Positions 26,065 to 36,377 of a DNA stretch of 64,000 nucleotides are shown here, piece by piece. The DNA lies in contig NZ_CP070506.1 in NCBI RefSeq assembly GCF_016925675.1, forward strand, positions 184,501-248,500, read 5' to 3'. The notes below the pieces were generated by a model. It saw only the letters and a program-made list of their open reading frames with translations, did no database searches and was not told where the DNA came from. Numbering within the stretch: position 1 is the first letter of the stretch; each line of letters starts with the position of its first letter. This DNA comes from Pseudomonas hygromyciniae (lineage in GTDB: Bacteria; Pseudomonadota; Gammaproteobacteria; Pseudomonadales; Pseudomonadaceae). Position numbers and translations under genes: made by a program.

Positions 26065-27975
26065 ATGCTGCTTTCATACCGAGGTGCCCTACGTGCAGGG
26101 CTGGTGTATTTGCTGATTTCCGTCTTGTGGATTCAGCTCAGTCAGCAGGTATTTATCAATTTCATTGATGAACCCAGGGAAATGGTTCACTGGCAGATGC
26201 TGCGCGGTTACCTGTGGGTGACTCTCAGCGCCCTGTTTATCTTCCTGTTATGCGCCCGCAGCGCCCGCACCCACCGGATCCAGCAACCGCTGAAGGAAAA
26301 CCGCGAGCGCCTGCGTCAGGCGGCAGCGGTGTTCGATTGCACCCGCGAAGGGGTGCTGGTTACCGACGCCCGAGGGCGGATTGTTCACGTCAATCGCGCC
26401 TTTATCGAAATCACCGGTTACCAGGTGGACGATGTGATGGGCCGCCAACCGAGCCTGTTCAAGTCCGGCCGTCATTCGCCGGCGTTTTATGAGCAAATGT
26501 TTCGCACGCTTAACCAGGATGGGGAATGGAGCGGCGAGATCTGGAATCGCCGTAAAAGCGGGGAAATCTATCCACAGTGGCAAACCATCCGCGTCATCCA
26601 TGATGAGCAGGGTCAGATCAGCCACTATGTGGCGGTGTTTTCCGACATCAGCGCCATCAAGCATTCCGAGCGTGAACTGGCCCACCTGGCTCACCACGAC
26701 CCATTGACCGACCTGCCCAACCGCCTGCTGTTTACCGACCGCGCCGAACAGGCGCTGGCCTCGGCGCAGATCCACAAGCGTGGCTGCGCGCTGCTGATGC
26801 TTGATCTGGACCATTTCAAAATCATCAACGACAGCCTTGGTCACAATGTCGGCGACCAGTTGCTCAAGGCGGTGGGCGAGCGCCTGCAGGGTCTGTTCGG
26901 CCCCGGCGTGACCCTGGCGCGCCTGGGCGGCGATGAGTTCGCGGTGCTGGCGGAAAGTTGTCCACAGGTGGTCCAGGCGGCGGCCCTGGCCCAGCGGATT
27001 ATCGACAGCATGAAGCTGCCGTTTGTGTTCGACGGTCACCAATTGTTTGTTAGCGTCAGTATTGGTATCAGCCTGTTCCCCAGCGACGCCTTGAGTGCCG
27101 AACAACTGCTGCGTAACGCTGACTCCGCTTTGTTCAAGGCCAAGAGCTCCGGGCGTGAAGGCTTCGCCTTGTACACCGAGGAACTGACCGCCCACGCGCA
27201 GAACCGGATCGAGGTCGGCAACGAGCTGCGCCGCGCCCTGGATCAGCATGAGCTTCGCGTCTATTACCAGCCGGTGCACGACCTGCAAACCAGCGTCCTG
27301 ATTGGCGTTGAAGCCTTGGTGCGCTGGCAGCACCCGCAGCGTGGCCTGGTGCCGCCTGCGGAATTTATCCCGATTGCCGAACGCACCGGGTTGATCGCCG
27401 AGATCGATGCCTGGGTCATGGATCAGGCCTGTCGCCAGATGTGCCGATGGCTGGAGGAAGGCAAAACGCTGTCGTTCCTCGCGGTGAATGTTTCCAGCCG
27501 ACTGTTTGCCCGCCGCGAACTGTACGAGCAGGTAGCCAAGGTGCTGCACGACACCGGCCTGGACCCGGCAAAGCTGGAGCTGGAAGTCACCGAAAGCGCG
27601 GTGATGGATGATCCGGAAGTGGCCCTGGAACAACTGCACCGCCTGCGCGAGCTGGGCCTGAGCCTGGCCATCGATGATTTTGGTACCGGCTATTCGTCAC
27701 TGCTGCGCCTCAAGCGCCTGCCGGTACAGAAGCTGAAAATCGACCAGGGCTTCGTCGCCGGCCTGCCGTGGGATGAAGATGATGCGGCGATTGTGCGGGT
27801 GGTCATTGCCTTGGCGCAGAGCATGGGCATGCAAGTGCAGGCCGAAGGCATCGAGCAGATGGAACAGGCGCGGTTCCTGCTGAATCACCAGTGCGACCTC
27901 GGCCAAGGCTACTGGTTTGGTCGGCCGATGCTGGCGGCCGACATTGATTGGGCCAGAGCCCCCGCCATCCGCTGA
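26065..27975 (+). CDS. pipA: Membrane PAS-GGDEF-EAL protein (PA0285/PipA-like)
   Basis: This protein has 636 residues. Two TM helices (about 8-31 and 46-64) flank a short periplasmic loop. A PAS domain follows (about 84-200; 'EGVLVTDARGRIVHVNRAFIEITGY'), then GGDEF (motif GGDEF at 288-292, without an RxxD site) and EAL (EAL at 416-418 in 'GVEALVRWQHP', plus 'LAIDDFGTGYSSL' and 'KIDQGFV'). EAL catalytic residues look intact, so c-di-GMP hydrolysis is expected; GGDEF may also be active or serve as a GTP sensor. Its position beside desA matches PA0285, described as phosphodiesterase PipA in P. aeruginosa. The symbol is by synteny and architecture. Confidence 0.88.
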   Translation: MLLSYRGALRAGLVYLLISVLWIQLSQQVFINFIDEPREMVHWQMLRGYLWVTLSALFIFLLCARSARTHRIQQPLKENRERLRQAAAVFDCTREGVLVTDARGRIVHVNRAFIEITGYQVDDVMGRQPSLFKSGRHSPAFYEQMFRTLNQDGEWSGEIWNRRKSGEIYPQWQTIRVIHDEQGQISHYVAVFSDISAIKHSERELAHLAHHDPLTDLPNRLLFTDRAEQALASAQIHKRGCALLMLDLDHFKIINDSLGHNVGDQLLKAVGERLQGLFGPGVTLARLGGDEFAVLAESCPQVVQAAALAQRIIDSMKLPFVFDGHQLFVSVSIGISLFPSDALSAEQLLRNADSALFKAKSSGREGFALYTEELTAHAQNRIEVGNELRRALDQHELRVYYQPVHDLQTSVLIGVEALVRWQHPQRGLVPPAEFIPIAERTGLIAEIDAWVMDQACRQMCRWLEEGKTLSFLAVNVSSRLFARRELYEQVAKVLHDTGLDPAKLELEVTESAVMDDPEVALEQLHRLRELGLSLAIDDFGTGYSSLLRLKRLPVQKLKIDQGFVAGLPWDEDDAAIVRVVIALAQSMGMQVQAEGIEQMEQARFLLNHQCDLGQGYWFGRPMLAADIDWARAPAIR

Positions 27976-28003
27976 CCTCTATCTGGGGTTGAAATACAGT
28001 AAA

Positions 28004-28093
28004 TGTGGGAGCGGGCTTGCTCGCGAATGCGGTGTGTCAGCCAGCAAATTCGGTGACTGGCACACCGCATTCGCGAGCAAGCCCGCTCCCACA
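28004..28093. repeat. REPIN, 90-bp 'gtgggag' class
   Basis: The arms 'tgtgggagcgggcttgctcg' and its reverse complement enclose a spacer with an inner dyad 'aatgcggtgtg/cacaccgcatt'. The unit lies between pipA and oscA. Confidence 0.88.
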
Positions 28094-28155
28094 TTTGGAT
28101 CTCCACTCGGTGTAACGTCATGCCCTGCCTGAAAATTCTTTCTGGTTATATAAAC

Positions 28156-28181
28156 ATTCTTAAATAGTATTTTTTAAGAAT
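28156..28181. promoter_or_regulatory. AT-rich dyad upstream of oscA
   Basis: ATTCTTAA and TTAAGAAT are perfect inverted 8-mers ten bases apart in a strongly AT-rich stretch, about 80 bp before oscA. This is a plausible CysB-type activator site for sulfate-starvation control; the assignment is inferred from the target genes. Confidence 0.45.
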
Positions 28182-28261
28182 ATCCGCGCTTATCTACTAT
28201 CGCTCTCACGCCGCAAGCAGTGCCGCCACTGCCAGGCACTTCTCATTTCAGGAGCACGACC

Positions 28262-28444
28262 ATGAGCGCATCTCTACGCAGCGTTGACGGCCAGGACGAA
28301 GCAGCCATTTTGCGCGAGATCCAAAGCGCATTGCGTGACCTGCGTTTCGGCGCAGTGGAAATCACCGTACACAACGCCCAAGTGGTGCAGATCGAACGCA
28401 AAGAGAAATTCCGCTTGCAGAGCCCGGGCAACAAACCGAGCTGA
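28262..28444 (+). CDS. oscA: OscA, sulfur-starvation small protein (DUF2292)
   Basis: This protein has 60 residues. 'AAILREIQSALRDLRFGAVEITVHNAQVVQIERKEKFRL' (in pieces) is the DUF2292/YezD fold, and the gene stands immediately upstream of sbp as in other pseudomonads. OscA was described in P. corrugata as needed for organosulfur use under chromate-induced sulfur starvation. CAGGAG precedes the ATG at 28262. It is probably the first gene of the sulfate-uptake operon; its molecular role is unknown. Confidence 0.88.
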   Translation: MSASLRSVDGQDEAAILREIQSALRDLRFGAVEITVHNAQVVQIERKEKFRLQSPGNKPS

Positions 28445-28519
28445 GGCAACACGGCGATTCGATTGCGGGACCGTATTCATAAGAAAAAGCCAACACCCAA
28501 GAATTTCAGGAGCTTGTCT

Positions 28520-29530
28520 ATGTCGTCGATTCGCCGTTATGCCCTGGCCGCCCTGGCCAGCGCCGTGTTTGCCGGTTCCGCAGTGGCCAAGGATTACGAA
28601 CTGCTCAACGTTTCCTACGATCCGACCCGCGAGCTGTACCAGGACTACAACGCCGAATTCACCAGCTTCTGGAAGAAGGCGCACCCTGGCGACAACGTGA
28701 AGATCCAACAGTCCCACGGTGGTTCGGGCAAACAGGGCCGGGCGGTGATCGACGGCCTGCGCGCCGACGTGGTGACTCTGGCCCTGGCCGGCGACATCGA
28801 CGAAATCGCCAAGCTGGGCAAGACCCTGCCGGAGAACTGGCAGACCCGCCTGCCTGAGGCCAGCACGCCTTACACCTCGACCATCGTGTTCCTGGTGCGC
28901 AAGGGCAACCCCAAGGGCATCAAGGACTGGGGCGACCTGATCAAGAACGACGTGTCGGTGATCACGCCGAACCCGAAAACCTCCGGCGGCGCCCGCTGGA
29001 ACTTCCTCGCCGCCTGGGCCTATGGCCTCAAGGCCGGTGGCAGCGAAGCCAAGGCCCAGGAATACGTGAAAGAGCTGTTCAAGCACGTGCCGATCCTCGA
29101 CACCGGTGCACGCGGTTCGACCATCACCTTCGTCAACAACGGTCAGGGTGACGTGTTGCTGGCCTGGGAAAACGAAGCGTTCCTGGCCCTCAAGGAAGAT
29201 GGCGGTGCCGACAAGTTCGACATCATCGTGCCGTCCCTGTCGATCCTCGCCGAGCCACCCGTGGCCGTGGTCGACAAGAACGCCGAGAAAAAGGGCAACA
29301 CCGAAATCGCCACGGCGTACCTCAACCACCTGTATAGCCCGGCTGGCCAGGAGATCGCGGCGAAGAACTTCTACCGCCCGCGTGACAAGGATGTGGCCGC
29401 CAAATACGCCCAGCAGTTCCCGAAACTGGACCTGGTGACTATCGACAAAGACTTCGGCGGCTGGAAAACTGCCCAACCGAAATTCTTCAATGACGGTGGC
29501 GTGTTCGACCAGATCTACACGGCCCAATAA
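28520..29530 (+). CDS. sbp: Periplasmic sulfate-binding protein
   Basis: This protein has 336 residues. CAGGAG sits seven bases before the ATG at 28520; an earlier in-frame start would put 19 basic residues before the signal peptide. Signal: [23 protein letters not shown]. The mature part has family signatures '[17 protein letters not shown]', '[21 protein letters not shown]', '[14 protein letters not shown]', '[16 protein letters not shown]' and '[10 protein letters not shown]'. It binds sulfate (or thiosulfate) and feeds CysTWA encoded downstream. Confidence 0.95.
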   Translation: MSSIRRYALAALASAVFAGSAVAKDYELLNVSYDPTRELYQDYNAEFTSFWKKAHPGDNVKIQQSHGGSGKQGRAVIDGLRADVVTLALAGDIDEIAKLGKTLPENWQTRLPEASTPYTSTIVFLVRKGNPKGIKDWGDLIKNDVSVITPNPKTSGGARWNFLAAWAYGLKAGGSEAKAQEYVKELFKHVPILDTGARGSTITFVNNGQGDVLLAWENEAFLALKEDGGADKFDIIVPSLSILAEPPVAVVDKNAEKKGNTEIATAYLNHLYSPAGQEIAAKNFYRPRDKDVAAKYAQQFPKLDLVTIDKDFGGWKTAQPKFFNDGGVFDQIYTAQ

Positions 29531-29561
29531 CCAACACGGCCTCCCTGTGGAATGCGGCTTA

Positions 29562-29651
29562 TGTGGGAGCGGGCTTGCTCGCGAAAGCGGTGTGCCAGTC
29601 AACGCATTCAGTGACTGACACGCCGCTTTCGCGAGCAAGCCCGCTCCCACA
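29562..29651. repeat. REPIN, 90-bp 'gtgggag' class
   Basis: The 'tgtgggagcgggcttgctcg' arms have an inner dyad 'gaaagcggtgtg/cacgccgctttc'. The unit lies inside the sulfate operon between sbp and cysT, where it could stabilise the upstream oscA-sbp mRNA. Confidence 0.88.
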
Positions 29652-29697
29652 TAAACTCATTCTTGCAGTGGTATCTAACTGTTAACCAAGGACTTTT

Positions 29698-30516
29698 ATG
29701 TCGCGTCGTATCTCCCCCGTCATACCCGGCTTCGGGCTGACGCTGGGTTACACCTTGGTGTACCTCAGCCTGATTGTGCTCATACCGCTGGCGGCCATGT
29801 TCGTCCACGCCGCCCAACTCACCTGGGATCAGTTCTGGGCCATCATCTCGGCGCCGCGCGTGTGGGCGGCGTTGAAGTTGAGCTTCAGCACGGCCCTGTA
29901 CGCTGCGCTGATCAACGGCGTGATCGGTACGCTGCTGGCCTGGGTGCTGGTGCGCTACACCTTCCCCGGGCGCAAGATTATCGACGCGATGATCGACCTG
30001 CCGTTCGCCCTGCCCACCGCCGTGGCCGGTATTGCGCTGACCGCGCTGTACGCGCCGTCTGGCCTGGTTGGGCAGTTCGCCACCGACATGGGCTTCAAGA
30101 TCGCCTACACCCCGCTGGGTATCACCCTGGCCCTGACCTTCGTCACCTTGCCCTTCGTGGTACGTACCGTGCAGCCGGTCTTGGCTGATATCCCCCGGGA
30201 AATCGAAGAAGCCGCGGCCTGCCTGGGTGCCAAGCCCTGGCAAGTGTTCCGCTACATCCTCGTGCCGGCGCTGCTGCCGGCCTGGCTGACCGGGTTTGCC
30301 CTGGCGTTCGCCCGAGGTGTGGGTGAGTACGGTTCGGTGATTTTCATCGCCGGCAACATGCCGATGAAAACCGAGATCCTGCCGTTGCTGATCATGGTCA
30401 AGCTCGACCAATACGATTACACCGGCGCTACCTCCATCGGCGTGCTGATGCTGGTGGTTTCCTTTGTCCTGCTGCTGCTGATCAACTTGTTGCAGCGGCG
30501 CATCGAACGTCCATAA
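29698..30516 (+). CDS. cysT: Sulfate/thiosulfate ABC transporter permease CysT
   Basis: This protein has 272 residues with six predicted TM helices. It has the BPD_transp_1 coupling motif '[30 protein letters not shown]' (EAA loop) and the CysT-type '[26 protein letters not shown]'. AAGGA precedes the ATG. It forms the inner-membrane channel with CysW. Confidence 0.95.
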   Translation: MSRRISPVIPGFGLTLGYTLVYLSLIVLIPLAAMFVHAAQLTWDQFWAIISAPRVWAALKLSFSTALYAALINGVIGTLLAWVLVRYTFPGRKIIDAMIDLPFALPTAVAGIALTALYAPSGLVGQFATDMGFKIAYTPLGITLALTFVTLPFVVRTVQPVLADIPREIEEAAACLGAKPWQVFRYILVPALLPAWLTGFALAFARGVGEYGSVIFIAGNMPMKTEILPLLIMVKLDQYDYTGATSIGVLMLVVSFVLLLLINLLQRRIERP

Positions 30517-30529
30517 GGAGGCGCGGAAC

Positions 30530-31402
30530 ATGTCCCAATCGTCTATTTCCGCCGCGTCTTCGGCCAACGCTGCCCGTCGTGGCAGTGCGGTGTCGCGACG
30601 TATCCTGATCGGCCTTGGCTGGCTTATCTTCGCCCTGTTCTTGCTGTTACCGCTGTTTATCGTGGTATCCCAGGGCCTCAAGCTTGGCCTCGGCGCGTTC
30701 TTCGCCGCGATCTTCGAGCCCGATGCGCTGTCGGCCTTGAAGCTGACGGTGATTGCGGTGCTGATCTCGGTACCGCTGAACCTGGTGTTCGGCGTCAGTG
30801 CGGCCTGGTGCGTGAGCAAGTACTCGTTCCGTGGCAAGAGCATGCTGGTGACGCTGATCGACCTGCCATTCTCGGTCTCGCCTGTGATCGCTGGTCTGGT
30901 CTACGTGCTGATGTTCGGTGCCCAGGGCTTCTTCGGGCCGTGGCTGCAGGATCACGATATCCAGATCGTCTTCGCCTTGCCGGGCATCGTGCTGGCGACC
31001 ATCTTCGTCACCGTGCCCTTCGTGGCCCGCGAGTTGATCCCGCTGATGCAGGAACAGGGCACCCAGGAAGAAGAAGCCGCGCGCCTGCTGGGCGCCAATG
31101 GCTGGCAGATGTTCTGGCATGTGACTGTGCCGAACATCAAGTGGGGCCTGATCTACGGCGTGGTGCTGTGTACCGCGCGGGCGATGGGTGAGTTCGGCGC
31201 GGTGTCGGTGGTGTCCGGCCACATTCGCGGCGTGACCAACACCTTGCCGCTGCACGTCGAGATTCTCTACAACGAATACAACCACGTCGCTGCGTTTGCG
31301 GTGGCGAGTCTGTTGCTGATCCTGGCGCTCTTCATCCTGCTGCTCAAGCAGTGGAGCGAGAACCGAATTAACCGCCTGCGCGCCGGTGCGGCTGAGGAAT
31401 AA
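30530..31402 (+). CDS. cysW: Sulfate/thiosulfate ABC transporter permease CysW
   Basis: This protein has 290 residues with six TM helices. A Ser/Ala-rich cytoplasmic N-terminus of ~20 residues precedes TM1. '[20 protein letters not shown]' and the EAA loop '[28 protein letters not shown]' mark CysW, as does '[23 protein letters not shown]'. TAAGGAGG lies 13 bp after the cysT stop region. Confidence 0.95.
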   Translation: MSQSSISAASSANAARRGSAVSRRILIGLGWLIFALFLLLPLFIVVSQGLKLGLGAFFAAIFEPDALSALKLTVIAVLISVPLNLVFGVSAAWCVSKYSFRGKSMLVTLIDLPFSVSPVIAGLVYVLMFGAQGFFGPWLQDHDIQIVFALPGIVLATIFVTVPFVARELIPLMQEQGTQEEEAARLLGANGWQMFWHVTVPNIKWGLIYGVVLCTARAMGEFGAVSVVSGHIRGVTNTLPLHVEILYNEYNHVAAFAVASLLLILALFILLLKQWSENRINRLRAGAAEE

Positions 31403-31405
31403 GTC

Positions 31406-32386
31406 ATGTCGATCGAAGTCCGTAACGTCAGCAAGAACTTCAATGCCTTCAAGGCCCTGGACAGCATCAACCTGGATATCCAGAGTGGCGAGCTGGTGGC
31501 GTTGCTGGGCCCCTCCGGCTGCGGCAAGACCACCTTGCTGCGCATCATTGCCGGCCTGGAAACACCGGACGCCGGCAGCATCGTGTTCCACGGCGAAGAC
31601 GTGTCCGGCCACGATGTGCGTGATCGCAACGTCGGTTTTGTGTTCCAGCACTACGCGCTGTTCCGCCACATGACCGTATTCGACAACGTCGCATTCGGCC
31701 TGCGCATGAAACCCAAGAACCAGCGTCCGAACGAAACCCAGATCGCGGCCAAGGTTCACGAGTTGCTGAACATGGTGCAACTGGACTGGTTGTCGGATCG
31801 CTACCCGGAACAACTCTCCGGCGGCCAGCGCCAGCGTATTGCCCTGGCCCGCGCCCTGGCGGTGGAGCCCAAGGTGCTGCTGCTCGACGAGCCGTTCGGC
31901 GCCCTGGATGCCAAGGTGCGCAAGGAACTGCGTCGTTGGTTGGCGCGGCTGCACGAGGACATCAACCTGACCTCGGTGTTCGTGACCCACGACCAGGAAG
32001 AAGCCATGGAAGTCGCCGACCGGATCGTGGTGATGAACAAGGGCGTGATCGAGCAGATCGGCTCACCGGGTGACGTCTACGAAAACCCGGCCAGCGATTT
32101 CGTCTACCACTTCCTGGGCGACTCCAACCGCCTGCACCTGGGCGAAGACCAGCACGTACTGTTCCGCCCGCACGAGGTGTCGTTGTCACGCCATGAACTG
32201 GAAGACCACCACGCCGCGCAAGTGCGCGACATCCGCCCCCTGGGCGCCACCACGCGCATCACACTGAAGGTCGAAGGCCAGAGCGAACTGATCGAAGCCG
32301 AAGTGGTGAAGGATCACGACAGCCTGACCGGGCTGGCGCGGGGCGCGACGTTGTTCTTCAAGCCCAAGGTCTGGCAAAAGGCTTAA
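31406..32386 (+). CDS. cysA: Sulfate/thiosulfate ABC transporter ATPase CysA
   Basis: This protein has 326 residues. Walker A is 'GPSGCGKTT' (35-43), the signature '[15 protein letters not shown]', Walker B '[12 protein letters not shown]', and the switch His lies in '[17 protein letters not shown]'. A short C-terminal TOBE-like domain follows ('[17 protein letters not shown]'). It energises the Sbp-CysTW importer, and its start is three bases after the cysW stop. Confidence 0.95.
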   Translation: MSIEVRNVSKNFNAFKALDSINLDIQSGELVALLGPSGCGKTTLLRIIAGLETPDAGSIVFHGEDVSGHDVRDRNVGFVFQHYALFRHMTVFDNVAFGLRMKPKNQRPNETQIAAKVHELLNMVQLDWLSDRYPEQLSGGQRQRIALARALAVEPKVLLLDEPFGALDAKVRKELRRWLARLHEDINLTSVFVTHDQEEAMEVADRIVVMNKGVIEQIGSPGDVYENPASDFVYHFLGDSNRLHLGEDQHVLFRPHEVSLSRHELEDHHAAQVRDIRPLGATTRITLKVEGQSELIEAEVVKDHDSLTGLARGATLFFKPKVWQKA

Positions 32387-32403
32387 AAAGATTGCAAAAA
32401 ACC

Positions 32404-32493
32404 TGTGGGAGCGGGCTTGCTCGCGAAAGCGCTGGGTCAGTCACTGGATGTACCGACTGAACCGCCGCTTTCGCGAGCAAGCCCGCTCCCACA
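32404..32493. repeat. REPIN, 90-bp 'gtgggag' class
   Basis: The 'tgtgggagcgggcttgctcg' arms follow the cysA stop by 17 bp, between convergent cysA and the DUF962 gene. No separate intrinsic terminator is visible here. Confidence 0.88.
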
Positions 32494-32512
32494 TTTGGAT
32501 TACCGGTGCCTC

Positions 32513-33037
32513 TCAGGCCGTGGCGTTCTTGTGACGCACGGCCACCGGCCCCGACCGCTCCTCGATCTGCCGCTTGAGCTCATGGCGCAACCCCACCAGA
32601 AACGCCAACTCCGCCACCACAAACAACGGCCCGACGATCAGCCCGGACACGTCATCGACAAAGGCCGGCTTGCGCCCCTCGTAGTAATGGCCGACAAATT
32701 GGATCACCCAGCCCAGCACAAACAGGCCGATGCCGCTGCTGAGCCACACCAGCGTGCTTTGCGCCGCCAGCACATGCCCGGCCCATACCGACAGGCCCAT
32801 CAGCACGCTCATCAATACGCCAAGCGCCAGCTCCAGGCGCAGGTAGAACCCCGCAGAAAACAACGCCAGCAGCACTGCCGGCGACAGCCACAGGCCGGCC
32901 AACGTCCATTCGGGGCGTGACAGCAGCACGGCGACGGCGACGACGATCATGGGGATGCCGATAAAGTGGCTGGCGATGTTGCGTGGGTCGCGGTGGTAGG
33001 CGGCGTATTGGCTCAGATGGTCGACGAGGCTTTTCAT
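32513..33037 (-). CDS. DUF962/Mpo1-like membrane protein
   Basis: This protein has 174 residues. The start at 33037 is preceded by AGGAGG. 'YAAYHRDPRNIASHFIGIPMIV' carries the His-rich motif of DUF962 (Mpo1-like) proteins, and 'FVGHYYEGRKPAF' is the second conserved His motif. Four TM helices are apparent (about 26-43, 50-66, 75-91, 100-118). Yeast Mpo1 is an Fe(II) dioxygenase acting on 2-hydroxy fatty acids; whether the bacterial form does the same is not known from sequence. It is divergent from the Crp/Fnr gene. Confidence 0.87.
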   Translation of the reverse strand: MKSLVDHLSQYAAYHRDPRNIASHFIGIPMIVVAVAVLLSRPEWTLAGLWLSPAVLLALFSAGFYLRLELALGVLMSVLMGLSVWAGHVLAAQSTLVWLSSGIGLFVLGWVIQFVGHYYEGRKPAFVDDVSGLIVGPLFVVAELAFLVGLRHELKRQIEERSGPVAVRHKNATA

Positions 33038-33120
33038 TGTTATTCCTCCTGTAGGATGCTTGATCATGCCCTGTAGGACTGCGACAAACTGTCAACTGGG
33101 CGACAATCTTTGGAGTTCTC

Positions 33121-33807
33121 ATGGACGCAGAGTCTTGGCATGGGCGGCTGTCCAGCGGCCACTGGTACCGTCATCTGCCCGCTCCCTTGCAGCATAGTCT
33201 GCTGGCCCATGCCCGCGTGCGGCAGCTGACGGCGGGGCAGGTGCTGTTCAAGCGCGGGGATCCGCCGTGTGGCTTGTATGCGGTGCTCGATGGCAGCCTG
33301 CGTATCAGCGCGGTGAACGAGCAGGGCAAGGAGGCGTTGCTGAGCCTGGCGCAGGCGCCTTTCTGGTTCGGTGAAATCGCCGTGTTCGACGGCCTGCCAC
33401 GCACCCACGACGCCTGTGCGGTCGGGCCTTGTACGCTGTTGCAGGTACCGCAGTCGGCGATGTTGCAACTGCTTGCGCAAACCCCGGCCTATTGGCGGGA
33501 CATGGCCTTGCTGATGAGCCAGAAGTTGCGGCTGAGCTTTATCAATATCGAGCAGTTGAGCCTTGCGCCCCCGTCAGTGCGGGTAGCCCATCGGTTGTGG
33601 ATGATCGCCGAGGGTTATGGCGAGATCGATGGCTCGCGGCGCGTGGTGCAACTGGCCCAGGAGGATTTGGCGGCGATGCTGGGGGTGTCGCGCCAGACGA
33701 CCAATACGCTGCTCAAGGCGTTGCAAGAGCAGGGGGTTGTGCGGTTGGGGTATGGGGAGATTGAGATACTTGATGTAGGGCGGTTGCGGGAGATGGCGCA
33801 GGGGTAG
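33121..33807 (+). CDS. Crp/Fnr-family transcription regulator
   Basis: This protein has 228 residues. A cyclic-nucleotide-type beta-barrel fills about 20-130 ('AGQVLFKRGDPPCGLYAVLDGSLRIS', 'FWFGEIAVFDGLPRTHDA'). A long dimer helix follows, then an HTH_Crp domain ('LAQEDLAAMLGVSRQTTNTLLKALQEQGVVRLGYGEIEI'). No N-terminal cysteine cluster is present, so it is not an FNR/Anr oxygen sensor; the effector is unknown. Its 5' end lies 83 bp from the divergent DUF962 gene. Confidence 0.9.
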   Translation: MDAESWHGRLSSGHWYRHLPAPLQHSLLAHARVRQLTAGQVLFKRGDPPCGLYAVLDGSLRISAVNEQGKEALLSLAQAPFWFGEIAVFDGLPRTHDACAVGPCTLLQVPQSAMLQLLAQTPAYWRDMALLMSQKLRLSFINIEQLSLAPPSVRVAHRLWMIAEGYGEIDGSRRVVQLAQEDLAAMLGVSRQTTNTLLKALQEQGVVRLGYGEIEILDVGRLREMAQG

Positions 33808-33820
33808 GCGGTGCCTGTTA

Positions 33821-33916
33821 GGGCCCTTTCGCGAGCAAGCCCGCTCCCACATTCGATCGCATTCCAAAGAATGTACTCGGTCGAATGTGGGAGCGGGCTT
33901 GCTCGCGAAGGGGCCC
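33821..33916. repeat. Large REP palindrome between convergent genes
   Basis: The near-perfect arms 'gggccctttcgcgagcaagc' ... and 'gcttgctcgcgaaggggccc' extend through 'ccgctcccacattcga'. The short loop gives a hairpin of about 36 bp per arm. It separates the Crp/Fnr gene from atsA and may end both transcripts. Confidence 0.85.
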
Positions 33917-33935
33917 TACCAGGCACTACAAAACC

Positions 33936-35561
<1,626 letters not shown>

Positions 35562-36377
35562 TCAGCAGGCAATAAAGGCCAGGGGCAGGTCACGGATCTG
35601 TTCACGCAGCGGCGGCTGGTAGTGGTCATCGCTGATCAGTTCGTGCAGCAGTTCTTCGCGCAATTGGTGGAAGTCAAAGCTGCTGCGCTGGCGCGGATGG
35701 GGCAGGGCGATATCCACCACCTGCTTGATCCGCCCAGGCCGGGGCTCCATCACCACCACGCGGTCGGCGAGGAAAATCGCCTCCTCCACATCGTGGGTCA
35801 CCAGCACGGTGGTGATCTTCGCGCGGGCACGGATCGCCAGTAGCTCATCCTGCATCTGCTGGCGGGTCAGGGCGTCGAGGGCGCCGAAGGGCTCGTCCAG
35901 CAGCAGGATGCGCGGGCTGGCCACCAGGCCACGGGCGATCGCCACCCGTTGTGCCATGCCGCCAGACAATTGGTGCGGGTAGGCGCGGGTGAAATCGCTG
36001 AGGCCGACCAGCTCGATAAAATCGCTGATGCGCTGTTGGCGCTCGGCCTCGCTCAAGGGCTCGTTGACCAGGCCCAGGCCGATGTTTTGCGCGACCGTCA
36101 GCCATGGGAACAGACGGTGTTCCTGGAACACGATGCCGCGTTCGCCGCCGATGCCTTCCACGGCCTGGCCATCGACGCGGATCTCGCCGCGAAACTGCGT
36201 ATCCAGACCGATCAGCAGGCGCAGCAACGTGGATTTGCCGCAGCCGCTGGAACCGACAATCGCGACGAACTCGCCTTCGGCAATATCCAGGTTGAATTCG
36301 CGGATGGCCTCCAGCTCGAAGCCATCGACGTCGAAGGTCTTGCCCACATGGTTGAAGCTGACAATAGGTGCAGTCAT
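35562..36377 (-). CDS. atsC: ABC transporter ATPase for sulfate esters (AtsC)
   Basis: This protein has 271 residues of the SsuB/TauB type. Walker A 'VGSSGCGKST', Q-loop 'GIVFQEHRLFPWLTV', signature 'LSGGMAQRVAIARGL', Walker B '[12 protein letters not shown]' and switch His in 'VLVTHDVEEAIFLADR' are all present. Its ATG overlaps the atsB stop (ATGA). It powers uptake of sulfate esters or sulfonates with AtsB and AtsR. The symbol rests on synteny with the Pseudomonas atsRBCA genes. Confidence 0.92.
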   Translation of the reverse strand: MTAPIVSFNHVGKTFDVDGFELEAIREFNLDIAEGEFVAIVGSSGCGKSTLLRLLIGLDTQFRGEIRVDGQAVEGIGGERGIVFQEHRLFPWLTVAQNIGLGLVNEPLSEAERQQRISDFIELVGLSDFTRAYPHQLSGGMAQRVAIARGLVASPRILLLDEPFGALDALTRQQMQDELLAIRARAKITTVLVTHDVEEAIFLADRVVVMEPRPGRIKQVVDIALPHPRQRSSFDFHQLREELLHELISDDHYQPPLREQIRDLPLAFIAC

